A DNA stretch of 64,000 nucleotides. Source: Delftia tsuruhatensis NBRC 16741 (GTDB taxonomy: Bacteria > Pseudomonadota > Gammaproteobacteria > Burkholderiales > Burkholderiaceae_C). Location of the stretch: NCBI RefSeq assembly GCF_001571325.1, contig NZ_BCTO01000021.1, positions 124,001-188,000 on the forward strand, given 5' to 3'. Of this stretch, positions 1 through 8,095 are shown one piece after another; positions within the stretch are counted from its first letter, which is position 1, and every line of letters begins with the position of its first letter. The translations under genes and the position numbers were made by a program. Under the pieces are notes generated by a model that made no database searches, was not told the DNA's origin, and saw only the letters and a list, made by a program, of their open reading frames with translations.

Positions 1-1
1 G

Positions 2-430
2 ACGACTGGGCGGCGCCTGCACCGCTTCTCGTGGATCAACGAGTGGAAGGAGCTGGCCGATGCCAAAGGCACGCCCTTGGGGCTGGAGCTGATCCTGCCG
101 GACTGGTTCTATGCGGGCGTGCTCGATGCCGCTCTGGTGCTGACCATCGACCCGGCGTACTTCCGCCTCACGGGCGGGATCGAGCGCTGGCTGTACCGCC
201 TGGTGCGCAAGCACGGCGGCCACCAGCCTGGCGGCTGGCAGTTCGACTTCCGGCACCTGCACCGCAAGTCGGGCAGCACGGCCAAGCCCTACGACTTTGC
301 CTGCGACCTGCGCGCGCTGGTAGCGCGGCAGTCGCTGCCGGGCTACGTCTTGGGGATCGAGCGGCTGGATGGCGCCGAGCTGCTGACCTTCCGTCCCATG
401 CGTCCCGTGCCGCCCACGGCACGGGGATAA
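2..430 (+). CDS. repA: RepA-type replication initiator, 3' part only
   Basis: The frame is open from the window edge and stops with TAA at 428-430, so only the last ~142 codons are seen. The visible protein has the W-I-N-E-W start of a conserved block, an IDPAYF..L stretch and the helix GGIERWLYRLVRKHGG, typical of the C-terminal half of the RepA/RPA replication initiators that sit beside parA in Tn4371-family elements. It would bind iterons and start replication of the excised circle. Three 17-bp iterons lie 24 bp downstream, which fits this role. The family call rests on recognising this block plus the neighbours; the N-terminal domain is outside the window. Confidence 0.75.
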   Translation, partial: TTGRRLHRFSWINEWKELADAKGTPLGLELILPDWFYAGVLDAALVLTIDPAYFRLTGGIERWLYRLVRKHGGHQPGGWQFDFRHLHRKSGSTAKPYDFACDLRALVARQSLPGYVLGIERLDGAELLTFRPMRPVPPTARG

Positions 431-454
431 ACGGTGCGCGTCCTGTGGACGGGC

Positions 455-518
455 TCGTGCTATCAGGCGTGCCCGGTATCGTGCTATCAGGCGTGGGACT
501 ATCGTGCTATCAGGCGTG
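455..518 (+). repeat. three 17-bp iterons between repA and parA
   Basis: The 17-mer TCGTGCTATCAGGCGTG occurs three times without mismatch at 455-471, 479-495 and 502-518, spaced 24 and 23 bp start to start. That is about two helical turns, so all three face the same side of the DNA. The position directly behind a RepA gene is that of an iteron origin or a RepA/partition control site. That it is the replication origin of the element is inference. Confidence 0.8.
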
Positions 519-695
519 TCCATCGGCCGCAAAGCCAATGCTGGCGCGGGTTTCGGCTTCCCTTAACTTCCCTAACTTAAATTCTCTAACTGGTAGTAGC
601 AGCGCCGCGTTTCGGTGGACAACCACCCAACCGGCGAACGAGAGCCACGAAAACCAGCAGCGACAGCCAGGTTCTCCAGCAGGGAGGTCCAGGCC

Positions 696-1334
696 ATGAT
701 CGTCGCGCTGCTCAACCAAAAAGGCGGTGTGGGCAAGACCACGCTCGCCACCCACATCGCCGGCGAGCTGGCGATGCGCGGGCAGTCGGTAATCCTGCTG
801 GATGCCGATCCGCAGGGCTCCGCGCTGGACTGGACACAGCGCCGCAGCCAGCAAGGCTTGCCAAGGCTGTTCAGCGCTGTGGGCCTTGCACGCGAAACCC
901 TGCACCAGGAAGCGCCAGAACTCGCCAGGCGGGCCGATCACGTCGTCATCGACGGGCCACCACGCATCGCGGCGCTGGCGCGCTCCGCGCTGCTGGCGGC
1001 CGAGCGCGTGCTGATTCCCGTGCAGCCCAGTCCCTACGACCTGTGGGCCAGTGCCGAGATGGTGGCGCTGATCCGCGAGGCGCAGGTGTTCCGGCCGCTG
1101 CTCGGCGCGGCCTTTGTCATCAACCGGCGCGTCAGCACCACCGTGATCGGACGGGAGGCACGCGGCGCGCTGGCCGAGCAGCCGCTTCCTGCGCTGCGCG
1201 CGGAAGTGCATCAGCGCATCGTGTTCGCCGACAGCGTGGCCGCTGGCCGGCTCGCACGCGAAACGGCGCCTGGCAGCGTCGCCGCCCGCGAAATCACCGC
1301 GTTGGTCGATGAACTGCTGCGGTGGCCGTCATGA
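696..1334 (+). CDS. parA: ParA-family partition ATPase
   Basis: This 212-residue protein is a deviant-Walker-A ATPase. KGGVGKTT is at residues 9-16, DADPQGSALDW follows at ~37-47, and the Walker B-like VVIDGPP is near 85. The small size with no N-terminal DNA-binding domain matches the short ParA of Tn4371-family elements and IncC-like plasmid proteins. The ATG at 696 was chosen because GGGAGG ends 8 bp before it and the conserved fold starts at once; an in-frame start at 615 would add 27 unconserved residues. The stop overlaps the next start (ATGA at 1331), so the two genes are probably translationally coupled. It likely acts in segregation or stabilisation of the circular form. Confidence 0.9.
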   Translation: MIVALLNQKGGVGKTTLATHIAGELAMRGQSVILLDADPQGSALDWTQRRSQQGLPRLFSAVGLARETLHQEAPELARRADHVVIDGPPRIAALARSALLAAERVLIPVQPSPYDLWASAEMVALIREAQVFRPLLGAAFVINRRVSTTVIGREARGALAEQPLPALRAEVHQRIVFADSVAAGRLARETAPGSVAAREITALVDELLRWPS

Positions 1335-1594
1335 GCAGTACCGCCAGCAAACGCTCGGGCAAGCGCATCGGCATCGGTGCGCGTCCGCCCGCGAATCCGC
1401 ACGCCGAGGCGTGGATTCGCCAGGGCAGCGCCGATGACCTCCAGAAAGGCGACCTCTACACGGCCCGCCTGACCCTCGACATTGCGCCCGCCATGCGGGC
1501 GCGCATCAAGGTATCGGCCTTCACGCAAGGCGTGACGGTGGCCGATCTGTTGCGCGCGCTGCTGGAGCGGGAATTTCCGGAGAAGTCTCCATGA
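1331..1594 (+). CDS. small ribbon-helix-helix protein, putative ParA partner
   Basis: This 87-residue protein has a basic, disordered first third (KRSGKRIGIG) followed by a strand (TARLTLDI), then two helices (MRARIKVSAFTQG and TVADLLRALLEREF). That is the pattern of a ribbon-helix-helix DNA-binding dimer. The start overlaps the parA stop by ATGA, and the next gene overlaps its own stop in the same way. Small RHH proteins next to a short ParA often serve as the centromere-binding partner and autorepressor (ParG/omega type). That role is inferred from size, fold and position only. A GTG nine bases upstream (1322) is an alternative start. Confidence 0.6.
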   Translation: MSSTASKRSGKRIGIGARPPANPHAEAWIRQGSADDLQKGDLYTARLTLDIAPAMRARIKVSAFTQGVTVADLLRALLEREFPEKSP

Positions 1595-2115
1595 CCACAC
1601 CAGTTTCGACAGCATTGCCGCCTTCATCTGCCCCGCCGATCGGCCAAGCCGACGGCGTGCCGCTGACGCGCGTTGCACTCGCCTACATCGACCAACGCTT
1701 CGACCTCTATCTGCGCTTCGGCGATCCTGCGCGCATCATCCGGTTCGACCGCTGGCGTCGCTGCGCGGTGTTCACGCCGAACGCGGTTCTCTGCCGCATT
1801 CGCTGGCAGGCCAATGACTACGGCACGATCCGCTGGCAGCTCATGGTGATGCAAGCGTGCATGCCGATGGATGGCGCGCAGCGCATCCCCGGTGTGCAGC
1901 CGGGCGCGCGCTTGTTGCTGCACATCGAAGGTGAACAGTCGGTGCGCGCCGTGCTGGAGCGCATCGACGGCATCGAGACGCTGGGCATCGCGCCTGCAGG
2001 CGCCTCGCCCGCGTACTGGCGCACGCTGGGCAACCGGCTCGCGGCGCGCTTGCCGCTGCCCGAGTACACCGCCGAGCGGCACGCCGCCTGGCTGGCCGGG
2101 AGGGCGCTGTCATGA
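1591..2115 (+). CDS. DUF2840 family protein of the ICE backbone
   Basis: This 174-residue soluble protein has no signal peptide or membrane segment. It is tryptophan- and arginine-rich in the middle (RFDRWRRCAVF, RIRWQANDYGTIRWQL), as in the DUF2840 proteins that regularly lie between the partition genes and traF in Tn4371-family elements. Its biochemical role is not known. The start overlaps the previous stop (ATGA at 1591) and its own stop overlaps the traF start at 2112, so it belongs to a tightly coupled block parA-RHH-DUF2840-traF. The identification rests on remembered family context, without a search. Confidence 0.7.
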   Translation: MTTPVSTALPPSSAPPIGQADGVPLTRVALAYIDQRFDLYLRFGDPARIIRFDRWRRCAVFTPNAVLCRIRWQANDYGTIRWQLMVMQACMPMDGAQRIPGVQPGARLLLHIEGEQSVRAVLERIDGIETLGIAPAGASPAYWRTLGNRLAARLPLPEYTAERHAAWLAGRALS

Positions 2116-2711
2116 CGGTCACAACAGCATCCCTTTCTCGCTCGCCAGCGCACTCACGTTTGCGCGCTCGCCTCGTGCTGGCGGGCCTGTCCGCCTTCGG
2201 CCTCGCTGCGCTCGCCTGGGCGTCCTTCAAGCACCCGCTGCCGCGCCTGACTTACAACCCGTCGGACAGCGTAGCGGTCGGCTGGTATCGCGTCGATCCA
2301 CTCGACCGTCGCACCAGCTCGCCGCTACGTCCGCTGCAACCTCCATTGCACGTGGGCAGCATCGTGCTGGTGCCGCTGCCCGCCGAAGCTGCCGCGCTCG
2401 CTGCGCAGCGCGGCTACCTGCCGACGCGCATCCCGCTGCTCAAGCGTGTGGGCGCGATGGCGCCACAAGAGGTGTGCATCACTAGGGGCTTTGTCCGCAT
2501 CGACGGCGTGCCTTCGGCCGCCGTGCTGCCAGCTGATCGCTGGGGCCGGCCGCTGCTATCCTGGCCGCAGTGCCGCCGCCTTGAGTCCGGCGAGCTGTTC
2601 CTGCTCAGCGTCACCAATCCGGCGTCGTTCGACAGCCGGTATTTCGGGCCGGTCAGCGCATCCGCCGTGATCGGCGTTGCGCGCCCGGTCTGGCTGGAGT
2701 CGCGCCCATGA
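2112..2711 (+). CDS. traF: TraF-type S26 signal peptidase for conjugative pilin
   Basis: This 199-residue protein has one N-terminal membrane helix (about residues 20-38) and then a periplasmic domain. The motif NPSDSVAVGWYRV (49-61) carries the likely nucleophile Ser53, and IPLLKRVGA has the likely general base Lys111. This Ser/Lys dyad is the mark of S26 peptidases. RP4 TraF trims and cyclises the TrbC prepilin, and this element carries a trbC at 31191, so the same job is expected. The start is the ATGA overlap with the preceding gene. The TGA stop at 2709-2711 overlaps an ATG at 2708, but no convincing gene continues from there. Confidence 0.88.
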   Translation: MTVTTASLSRSPAHSRLRARLVLAGLSAFGLAALAWASFKHPLPRLTYNPSDSVAVGWYRVDPLDRRTSSPLRPLQPPLHVGSIVLVPLPAEAAALAAQRGYLPTRIPLLKRVGAMAPQEVCITRGFVRIDGVPSAAVLPADRWGRPLLSWPQCRRLESGELFLLSVTNPASFDSRYFGPVSASAVIGVARPVWLESRP

Positions 2712-3188
2712 TGGCCGCCGATTCGCTGCACGTCGCCGTGCATCTCATCGTGCCATCGGGCGTGTCGTTCTGCTGTTTGTCGCCGTGTCGTCGCGCGTGC
2801 AGTGCAGTGCAGGTGCCGATTTTGCGTATCCGGCACCGCACTTCGCGCTGCTTCCGGCGCAGCCGTCCCACGTGCAGGCGTCTTGCCTCAAACACGGCTG
2901 GCCTGCGGCCACCGCCGTGTTCGCCGGGGCGCTGGCTGCGGGTGCAGCAGCGCCGCCGGGCCGCACGTGCCGGAAGCGAGAGCCTGGGGTGCAAGGGGCG
3001 GCAAATGCGGAAGGCAAGACAAAAGGACGCGGCACCGGGCCGCGTCGAAAGCCTGTCTGCACGTGGGGGCGGCGCGGCACGCAGCGGCTTCGCCGCCGTG
3101 CTGCTTGTGGCGCGTGGCCCGCGTCGATATGGGCTTGTCCGCGTGCTTCGCACGACGGACTACGCCCCAGCTTTCAGGGAGAGAAGTC
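2712..3188 (+). other. gene-free stretch before the relaxase, candidate oriT region
   Basis: No frame here looks like a real protein: all are Arg/Cys/Pro-rich and lack the codon pattern of the neighbours. An open frame from 2708 starts plausibly at the traF stop but soon becomes nonsense-like, so a decayed small gene is possible. Toward the relaxase there are two hairpins with the same TTC loop: GCGGC-TTC-GCCGC at 3084-3096, and TCCGCGTGC (3138-3146) against GCACGACGGA (3150-3159) with one bulge. Hairpins just upstream of a MOB-P relaxase are the expected setting of an origin of transfer. No nick-site consensus was recognised. Confidence 0.45.
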
Positions 3189-5171
3189 ATGATCAACCGC
3201 CGCGACGACGATTTCCGCATCCGCCCCAGCGCTCCAAAAAACCGCGGCCAGGGCTTCGTTTCCAAGGTGCTCCAGCAGGCCGGCAAGGCCAGTGGCGGCA
3301 AGTCCTCGGTGCGCCGTCCGGCATCGGCCATCGGCGGCAAGGCCACCGGCCAGCGGCCCGGCTCACGCCTGGGGCGCGGCCATACGGCGGCGCGGTTTGC
3401 GGGCGCGAAGCTCACGCCCATGTCGCGGCGTGTGACTATCAAAACCTTGCTGGTCAACCAGCAGCGGGCCAGCCCGCAATCGCTCGCCAAGCACCTGCGC
3501 TACATCGAGCGCGATGGTGTGGGCCGTGATGGCGAGCCAGGCCGGGCCTATGGGCCGCAGACCGACGAAGCCGATCTGGATGCTTTCAAGGAACGCTGCG
3601 CCGACGACCGGCACCATTTCCGCTTCATCGTCTCGCCCGAGGACGGGGCCGAACTGGACGACCTGCGCACCTACACGCGGCATCTGATGAACCGCATGGA
3701 AGCTGACTTGGGCACGCGGCTGGATTGGGTGGCGGTGGATCACTGGAACACCGACAACCCCCACACGCATTTGATCGTGCGCGGGCGCGACGACACCGGC
3801 AAAGACCTCATCATCGCCGGCGACTACATCGCTGATGGATTCCGCCATCGTGCCGCTGAACTGGCGACCGAATGGCTGGGGCCGCGCACCGAACTGGAGA
3901 TCCAGCAGACCTTGCAACGCGAGGTGGAGCAGGAGCGGTGGACGAGCCTGGATCGCACGCTGCAACGCGAGGCCGGCGAAGACGGCCGGGTGCAGATCGA
4001 ACGCTTCAACGAACCGAAGCTGCAACGCCAACGCCTGCTGCTGATCGGCCGCCTGCAACGCTTGCAGCGCCTGGGACTGGCCGACGAGGCGCAGCCGGGC
4101 ACCTGGGCCGTCCATGCCGATGCCGAGAAGACCTTGCGCGCCCTGGGCGAGCGTGGCGACATCATCCGCACCATGCAGCGTGCCATGCGCGGCGAGCCGC
4201 GCGAACTGGCGGTGTTCGAGCCGGGCGACGATAGCCGAACCATTCTCGGCCGCGTGGCCGCGAAGGGGCTGGCCGACGAGCTGCGCGACCGCGGCTATCT
4301 GGTCATCGACGGGGTGGACGGCAAGGCCCACTACGTCGCGCTCAACACCCGCGACGAGCTGGCGAACTATCCCACCGGCGCCGTGGTGGAGGTGAAGGGA
4401 TCGGCCGACGTGCGCGCGGCTGACAAGAACATCGCCGTGCTGGCGAGCGATGGCCTGTACCGCACCGACCACCACCTTGCTATCGCGCAGGGCCAGGCCG
4501 TACCGGGCCGCGATCCGCAGGAAGTCGTCGCGGCCCACGTCCGGCGCTTGGAAGCCCTGCGCCGGGCAGGCATCGTGGAGCGCGTGGCCGAAGGGCTATG
4601 GAAGGTGCCGGGCGACCTGCCCGATCAGGGCCGTCGCTACGACGCGCAGCGCCTGGGCGGCGTGGCCGTGGAGCTGAAATCGCACCTGCCCATCGAGCGG
4701 CAGGCCCGCGTGATCGGGGCCACCTGGCTTGACCAGCAGTTGATCGGCGGTGGCTCTGGCCTGGGCGACCTGGGCTTTGGCGGCGAGGCCAAGCAGGCAA
4801 TGCAACAGCGCACCGACTTCCTGGCCGAACAGGGGCTGGCCGAGCGGCGCGGCCAACGCGTCATCCTGGCGCGCAATCTGCTGGCAATGCTGCGCAGCCG
4901 GGATGTAGCGCATGCCGCGAAGGACTTGGCCGCCGAAACTGGCCTGGAGCACCGGCCCGTGGCCGATGGCCAGCGCGTGGCGGGTATCTACCGCCGCAGC
5001 GTCATGCTGGCCAGCGGGCGCTACGCCATGCTCGATGATGGCATGGGGTTCAGCCTGGTGCCATGGAGGCCTGTCATCGAACAACGACTCGGTATGCCGA
5101 TTTCTGCGCAGGTACATGACGGCCGCGTATCCTGGCAAATCCGACGGCAACAGGGCTTATCTGTTATCTGA
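3189..5171 (+). CDS. VirD2-like relaxase, DUF3363 family
   Basis: This 660-residue protein has a basic N-terminal tail (~1-75), then the relaxase domain. Motif I is SLAKHLRYIERDG with candidate catalytic Tyr105, HHFRFIVSP is at ~142, and the metal-binding motif is HW..DNPHTHLIVRG with His185, His192 and His194. The C-terminal half is the DUF3363 region common to Tn4371-family relaxases, often labelled TraI or Rlx. It nicks oriT and pilots the strand to the TraG/Trb channel. The ATG at 3189 follows AGGGAGAGAAG; the frame stays open upstream to 2802, but those residues look random. The gene is the last backbone gene before the cargo, and its stop lies only 41 bp from the point where the truncated thiolase loses homology. 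Confidence 0.88.
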   Translation: MINRRDDDFRIRPSAPKNRGQGFVSKVLQQAGKASGGKSSVRRPASAIGGKATGQRPGSRLGRGHTAARFAGAKLTPMSRRVTIKTLLVNQQRASPQSLAKHLRYIERDGVGRDGEPGRAYGPQTDEADLDAFKERCADDRHHFRFIVSPEDGAELDDLRTYTRHLMNRMEADLGTRLDWVAVDHWNTDNPHTHLIVRGRDDTGKDLIIAGDYIADGFRHRAAELATEWLGPRTELEIQQTLQREVEQERWTSLDRTLQREAGEDGRVQIERFNEPKLQRQRLLLIGRLQRLQRLGLADEAQPGTWAVHADAEKTLRALGERGDIIRTMQRAMRGEPRELAVFEPGDDSRTILGRVAAKGLADELRDRGYLVIDGVDGKAHYVALNTRDELANYPTGAVVEVKGSADVRAADKNIAVLASDGLYRTDHHLAIAQGQAVPGRDPQEVVAAHVRRLEALRRAGIVERVAEGLWKVPGDLPDQGRRYDAQRLGGVAVELKSHLPIERQARVIGATWLDQQLIGGGSGLGDLGFGGEAKQAMQQRTDFLAEQGLAERRGQRVILARNLLAMLRSRDVAHAAKDLAAETGLEHRPVADGQRVAGIYRRSVMLASGRYAMLDDGMGFSLVPWRPVIEQRLGMPISAQVHDGRVSWQIRRQQGLSVI

Positions 5172-5469
5172 AGCCAGCAGCATATCGAGCACCCACTGCA
5201 AGGATGCGTCTACAAGCGTTCTCGATGTTGACGACCGGAATGCGCCCGATGCCCATGCCGCGCAGCGCCACCTGTCCGGGGATCAGCACCTGGTCGGCCA
5301 TGACACCAGCAGCGGCGTTGCCCATGTCGGCGGCCTGCAGCTGGGACGGGGTGATGCCTGCATCGGCAATGGCTTCGCCAATCGCCTCGGCGGCGAGCGA
5401 TTTGAGACCGCAGTCAATGTGCTTGCCGAAACGGGTCATGCCCGTGCCAGCGACGAAGACGGGCTGCAT
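5164..5469 (-). pseudogene. truncated N-terminal fragment of a SCP2-type thiolase
   Basis: The first ~86 residues look like the start of a lipid-transfer/acetyl-CoA acetyltransferase thiolase: VFVAGTGMTRFGKH, AAEAIGEAIADAGI, then GQVALRGMGIGRIPVVNIENAC. The last Cys is the expected catalytic position, reached at ~5212. Homology then stops and 15 unrelated residues run to a stop overlapping the relaxase 3' end. A complete enzyme would have ~390 residues, so about 300 are missing. It starts 9 bp after livM and was the next gene of the leftward catabolic operon. The break marks the junction between cargo and backbone. The fragment cannot be catalytic. Confidence 0.8.
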
Positions 5470-5478
5470 GGAAAGCGT

Positions 5479-6483
5479 CTAAGACTGGGCGGATGAGGAA
5501 TTTGCACGCCTGCGCCAGAGGCTGGTGATCCAGCCGCTCAAGCCATTAGGGGCCAGGAAGACCACCGCGAGCAGTGCGAAGCCGAAGATCATCCACGGCG
5601 CGGATTGCGACACGCTCTCGGCCAGGTTGGGCGTGAGCACGATGAAGGCAGCCCCCAGGAAGGCGCCCCACAGGCTGCGCACCCCGCCCACGAAGCTGCC
5701 CACCAGCAGGGACACCGAGAGCAGGAAGGGAAAGTTCTCGGGCGCGACGAACTGGCCCGCCACCACGCTCAGGGCACCGGCCAGGCCGGTGAACGCCGCG
5801 CTGAGGCCGAACATCTGCGTGCGCAGGGCGGTGATGTCGAGTCCGCCCGCCGCCGCCGCGAGCGGCTGGTCGCGCGAGGCGTCCACCAGGCGGCCGAACT
5901 GCGAGCCGAGAATCCGCCGCGCCAGCAGGAAGGCGCAGAGCGCGCAGGCCGCAACGCAGGCCATGATGGCCCAGTCCGCCCGGTCGGCCAGCACCCCTGG
6001 GAACACAGGTTTTTCCAGGACGATCCCCGCCACGCCACCGGTCAGCCACTCGATCTTTTTCCACTTGAGCGCCTGCGGTGTCACCACCGCCACCGCGAAG
6101 GTGGACAGCGCCAGATAAAGCATGGGCAGCCGCAGCGCCGGGAAGCCGAAGAGGAAACCCGCCACGAAGCACAACAGCGCCGCCACCGGCACGCCCACGT
6201 AGAACGGCCAGCCCAGGTGATGCGAGAGCACCGCCGCGGTATAGGCACCGATGGCGAAGAAGGCGCTGTGGCCGAGCGAGATCTGGCCCGTGTAGCCGGT
6301 GAGCAGGTTCAGGCCCATGATGGCGATGCCATAGATCAGCACCTGCGTCATCACGTACAACGGATAACTTTGCCAACTAAAGGACCAGGCCAGCAGCGCG
6401 AGCCCGACCACCGAGGCCGTCCAGCGCAACCAGGTGGGCGATGCCACCGGGCGGATGTTGAGTGGGGCGCTCATGGTACTCAT
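5479..6483 (-). CDS. livM: branched-chain amino acid-type ABC permease, LivM family
   Basis: The protein (334 aa) is strongly hydrophobic, with about eight to nine membrane spans. It carries the LivM signature GLNLLTGYTGQISLGHSAFFAIGAY (given here only to identify it: positions ~60-85) and GGVRSLWGAFLGA near the C-terminus. With LivH it forms the membrane channel of an importer for amino acids or other carboxylates. The ATG at 6483 has GAGGG seven bases upstream; a GTG at 6489 overlapping the livH stop is the alternative start. In this operon the transporter lies downstream of CoA-ligase and beta-oxidation genes, which suggests uptake of an organic acid rather than leucine. Confidence 0.88.
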   Translation of the reverse strand: MSTMSAPLNIRPVASPTWLRWTASVVGLALLAWSFSWQSYPLYVMTQVLIYGIAIMGLNLLTGYTGQISLGHSAFFAIGAYTAAVLSHHLGWPFYVGVPVAALLCFVAGFLFGFPALRLPMLYLALSTFAVAVVTPQALKWKKIEWLTGGVAGIVLEKPVFPGVLADRADWAIMACVAACALCAFLLARRILGSQFGRLVDASRDQPLAAAAGGLDITALRTQMFGLSAAFTGLAGALSVVAGQFVAPENFPFLLSVSLLVGSFVGGVRSLWGAFLGAAFIVLTPNLAESVSQSAPWMIFGFALLAVVFLAPNGLSGWITSLWRRRANSSSAQS

Positions 6484-6485
6484 GC

Positions 6486-7358
6486 TCACACCCTCACCTG
6501 GGCCGTCTTGCCGAAGATACCGGCGGGCCGCAAGACCAGCATCGCGATGATCAACAGCATGATGCAGGTCAGTTTCAGGTCGTTGCCGACCACGTAGGCG
6601 CCCAGCAGGTTCTCCAGTACCCCGACGGCGAAGCCCCCGGCCACGGCGCCCACAGGGCTGGCGATGCCGCCCAGCAGCGCGCCCGCCAGTGCGTAGATCA
6701 GCGGCCCCATCATCATCGACGGCTCCAGGAACACGATGGGCGCGGCCATCAGCCCCGCCACGGCACCGGCCACCGCTGCAAGACCCCAGCCCACGGCCAG
6801 CACCTTGTTGGTGCTGATGCCCGACAGTTCCGCCGACGGCGCGTTCACCGCCACCGCACGCATCGCCAGGCCGAACCGGGTGAAGCGGAAGAACGCGAAT
6901 ACCGCCGCCAGTTCGGCCAGGGTGACGAGCAGAACGCCGACCTCGTGGGCCGACAGATAGGGTTCGGCACGGCTGAGGACTCCACCGAACGGCGTGGCGA
7001 ACTCCAGCATCTCATGCCCGAACAGCCAGCCGACCAGGCTGTTCAAGATGATGAGCAGCGCGATGCTGGCCGCCACGACCGAGAGCACCGGCTTGTGCCG
7101 CAGGGGCTGGAAGATGACCCGCTCCAGCGCCAGCCCGAGCAGGAAGGAACCCACGACCACAACGGCGAAGGCCACCCACCATGATGCGCCCGCCTGAACC
7201 AACGCCCAGCTCATATAGGTGGAGAACATCGCCAGTTCGCCCTGCGCGAAGTTGACGGACGAAGTGCAGCGATAGATGAGCACGAGCGCGATGGCGAGGC
7301 TGGCATAGATGCCGCCCGCCGCCAGGCCCGAAGCTATCTGGTGAAGGAATGCTTGCAT
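6486..7358 (-). CDS. livH: branched-chain amino acid-type ABC permease, LivH family
   Basis: The 290-residue membrane protein has the usual eight or so hydrophobic helices and the LivH start pattern of a short amphipathic segment followed by ASGLAAGGIYASLAIAL. It also has NFAQGELAM early and GPLIYALAGALLGG in the second half. It pairs with LivM to form the translocation path of the HAAT-class ABC importer. It starts 20 bp after the LivF stop, and its own stop overlaps the LivM start region, so the order in the operon is K-G-F-H-M. Substrate choice lies with the binding protein at 8876. Confidence 0.88.
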   Translation of the reverse strand: MQAFLHQIASGLAAGGIYASLAIALVLIYRCTSSVNFAQGELAMFSTYMSWALVQAGASWWVAFAVVVVGSFLLGLALERVIFQPLRHKPVLSVVAASIALLIILNSLVGWLFGHEMLEFATPFGGVLSRAEPYLSAHEVGVLLVTLAELAAVFAFFRFTRFGLAMRAVAVNAPSAELSGISTNKVLAVGWGLAAVAGAVAGLMAAPIVFLEPSMMMGPLIYALAGALLGGIASPVGAVAGGFAVGVLENLLGAYVVGNDLKLTCIMLLIIAMLVLRPAGIFGKTAQVRV

Positions 7359-7378
7359 GGTGATGAACCTCTTTTTGA

Positions 7379-8095
7379 TCAGTGGCCGAGGTAGCTGCGG
7401 CGCACGGCGTCGTCTTCGCGCAGCTCGGCTGCGGTGCCCTGGGCAGTGACGCGCCCGCTTTCGAGCACATAGGCCCGGTTGACTAGGTTCAGCGCGACCT
7501 GGGCGTTCTGCTCCACGATGAGCGCCGTGAGGTGCTCGGTTTCGCGCAACTGGTGCAGGAGTTCGTAGATCTCCTGCGTCACGCGCGGCGCGATGCCGAA
7601 CGAAGGCTCGTCCAGCAGCAGCATCTTGGGGCGCATCATCAGCGCGCGCGCGATGGCCAGCATCTGCTGCTCGCCGCCGCTGAGCGTGCCCGCCGCTTGC
7701 TTCGCGCGGCTGGACAGCTTGGGAAACAGCGTCTGCATCCGGGCGATGTCCTGCTCGATGCCGTCCTTGTCGCGGCGGTGGATGGCGCCCACGCGCAGGT
7801 TCTCCAGCACCGTCAGGTCGCCAAAGGTGCCGCGCCCTTCGGGCACGTGGGCGATGCCCAGCGAGGCGATGGCGGGCGCGGCCATGTCGATGATGTCCTG
7901 GCCCTCGAAGCGCAGCGTGCCCTTGGCAGTCACCTGCTGGTGGCTGATGGCGCGCAGGATGGAGGTCTTGCCCGCGCCGTTGGCGCCGAGCAGCGCCACC
8001 ATCTCGCCGGCCTGCACGTGCAGGTCGATGCCATGCACCACCGCCGTTCGGCCGTAGGCCACCGCGAGGTTGCGGATTTCAAGCCGTTGGGTCAC
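7379..8095 (-). CDS. livF: ABC transporter ATPase, LivF family
   Basis: This 238-residue protein is an ABC ATPase of the short LivF type. It has Walker A GANGAGKTS at ~37-45, the signature LSGGEQQMLAIARAL near 139, Walker B LLLDEPSFG, and the switch histidine replaced in the usual LivF way (VEQN). It drives transport by the LivHM channel together with LivG. Translation begins at a GTG (8095) that overlaps the livG stop codon as GTGA, a sign of coupling. Length and motifs are normal for the family. Confidence 0.9.
   Translation of the reverse strand: MTQRLEIRNLAVAYGRTAVVHGIDLHVQAGEMVALLGANGAGKTSILRAISHQQVTAKGTLRFEGQDIIDMAAPAIASLGIAHVPEGRGTFGDLTVLENLRVGAIHRRDKDGIEQDIARMQTLFPKLSSRAKQAAGTLSGGEQQMLAIARALMMRPKMLLLDEPSFGIAPRVTQEIYELLHQLRETEHLTALIVEQNAQVALNLVNRAYVLESGRVTAQGTAAELREDDAVRRSYLGH

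Noticed and set aside
2802-3188. Upstream in-frame extension of the relaxase by ~129 codons
   Set aside because: Residues are Arg/Cys/Pro-rich and random-looking, no SD fits the upstream ATG, and the ATG at 3189 has a good SD and starts the family-like basic tail.
2708-3529. 273-codon open frame starting at the traF stop
   Set aside because: It continues far into the relaxase in another frame and has no coding character; at best its first codons are a gene relic.
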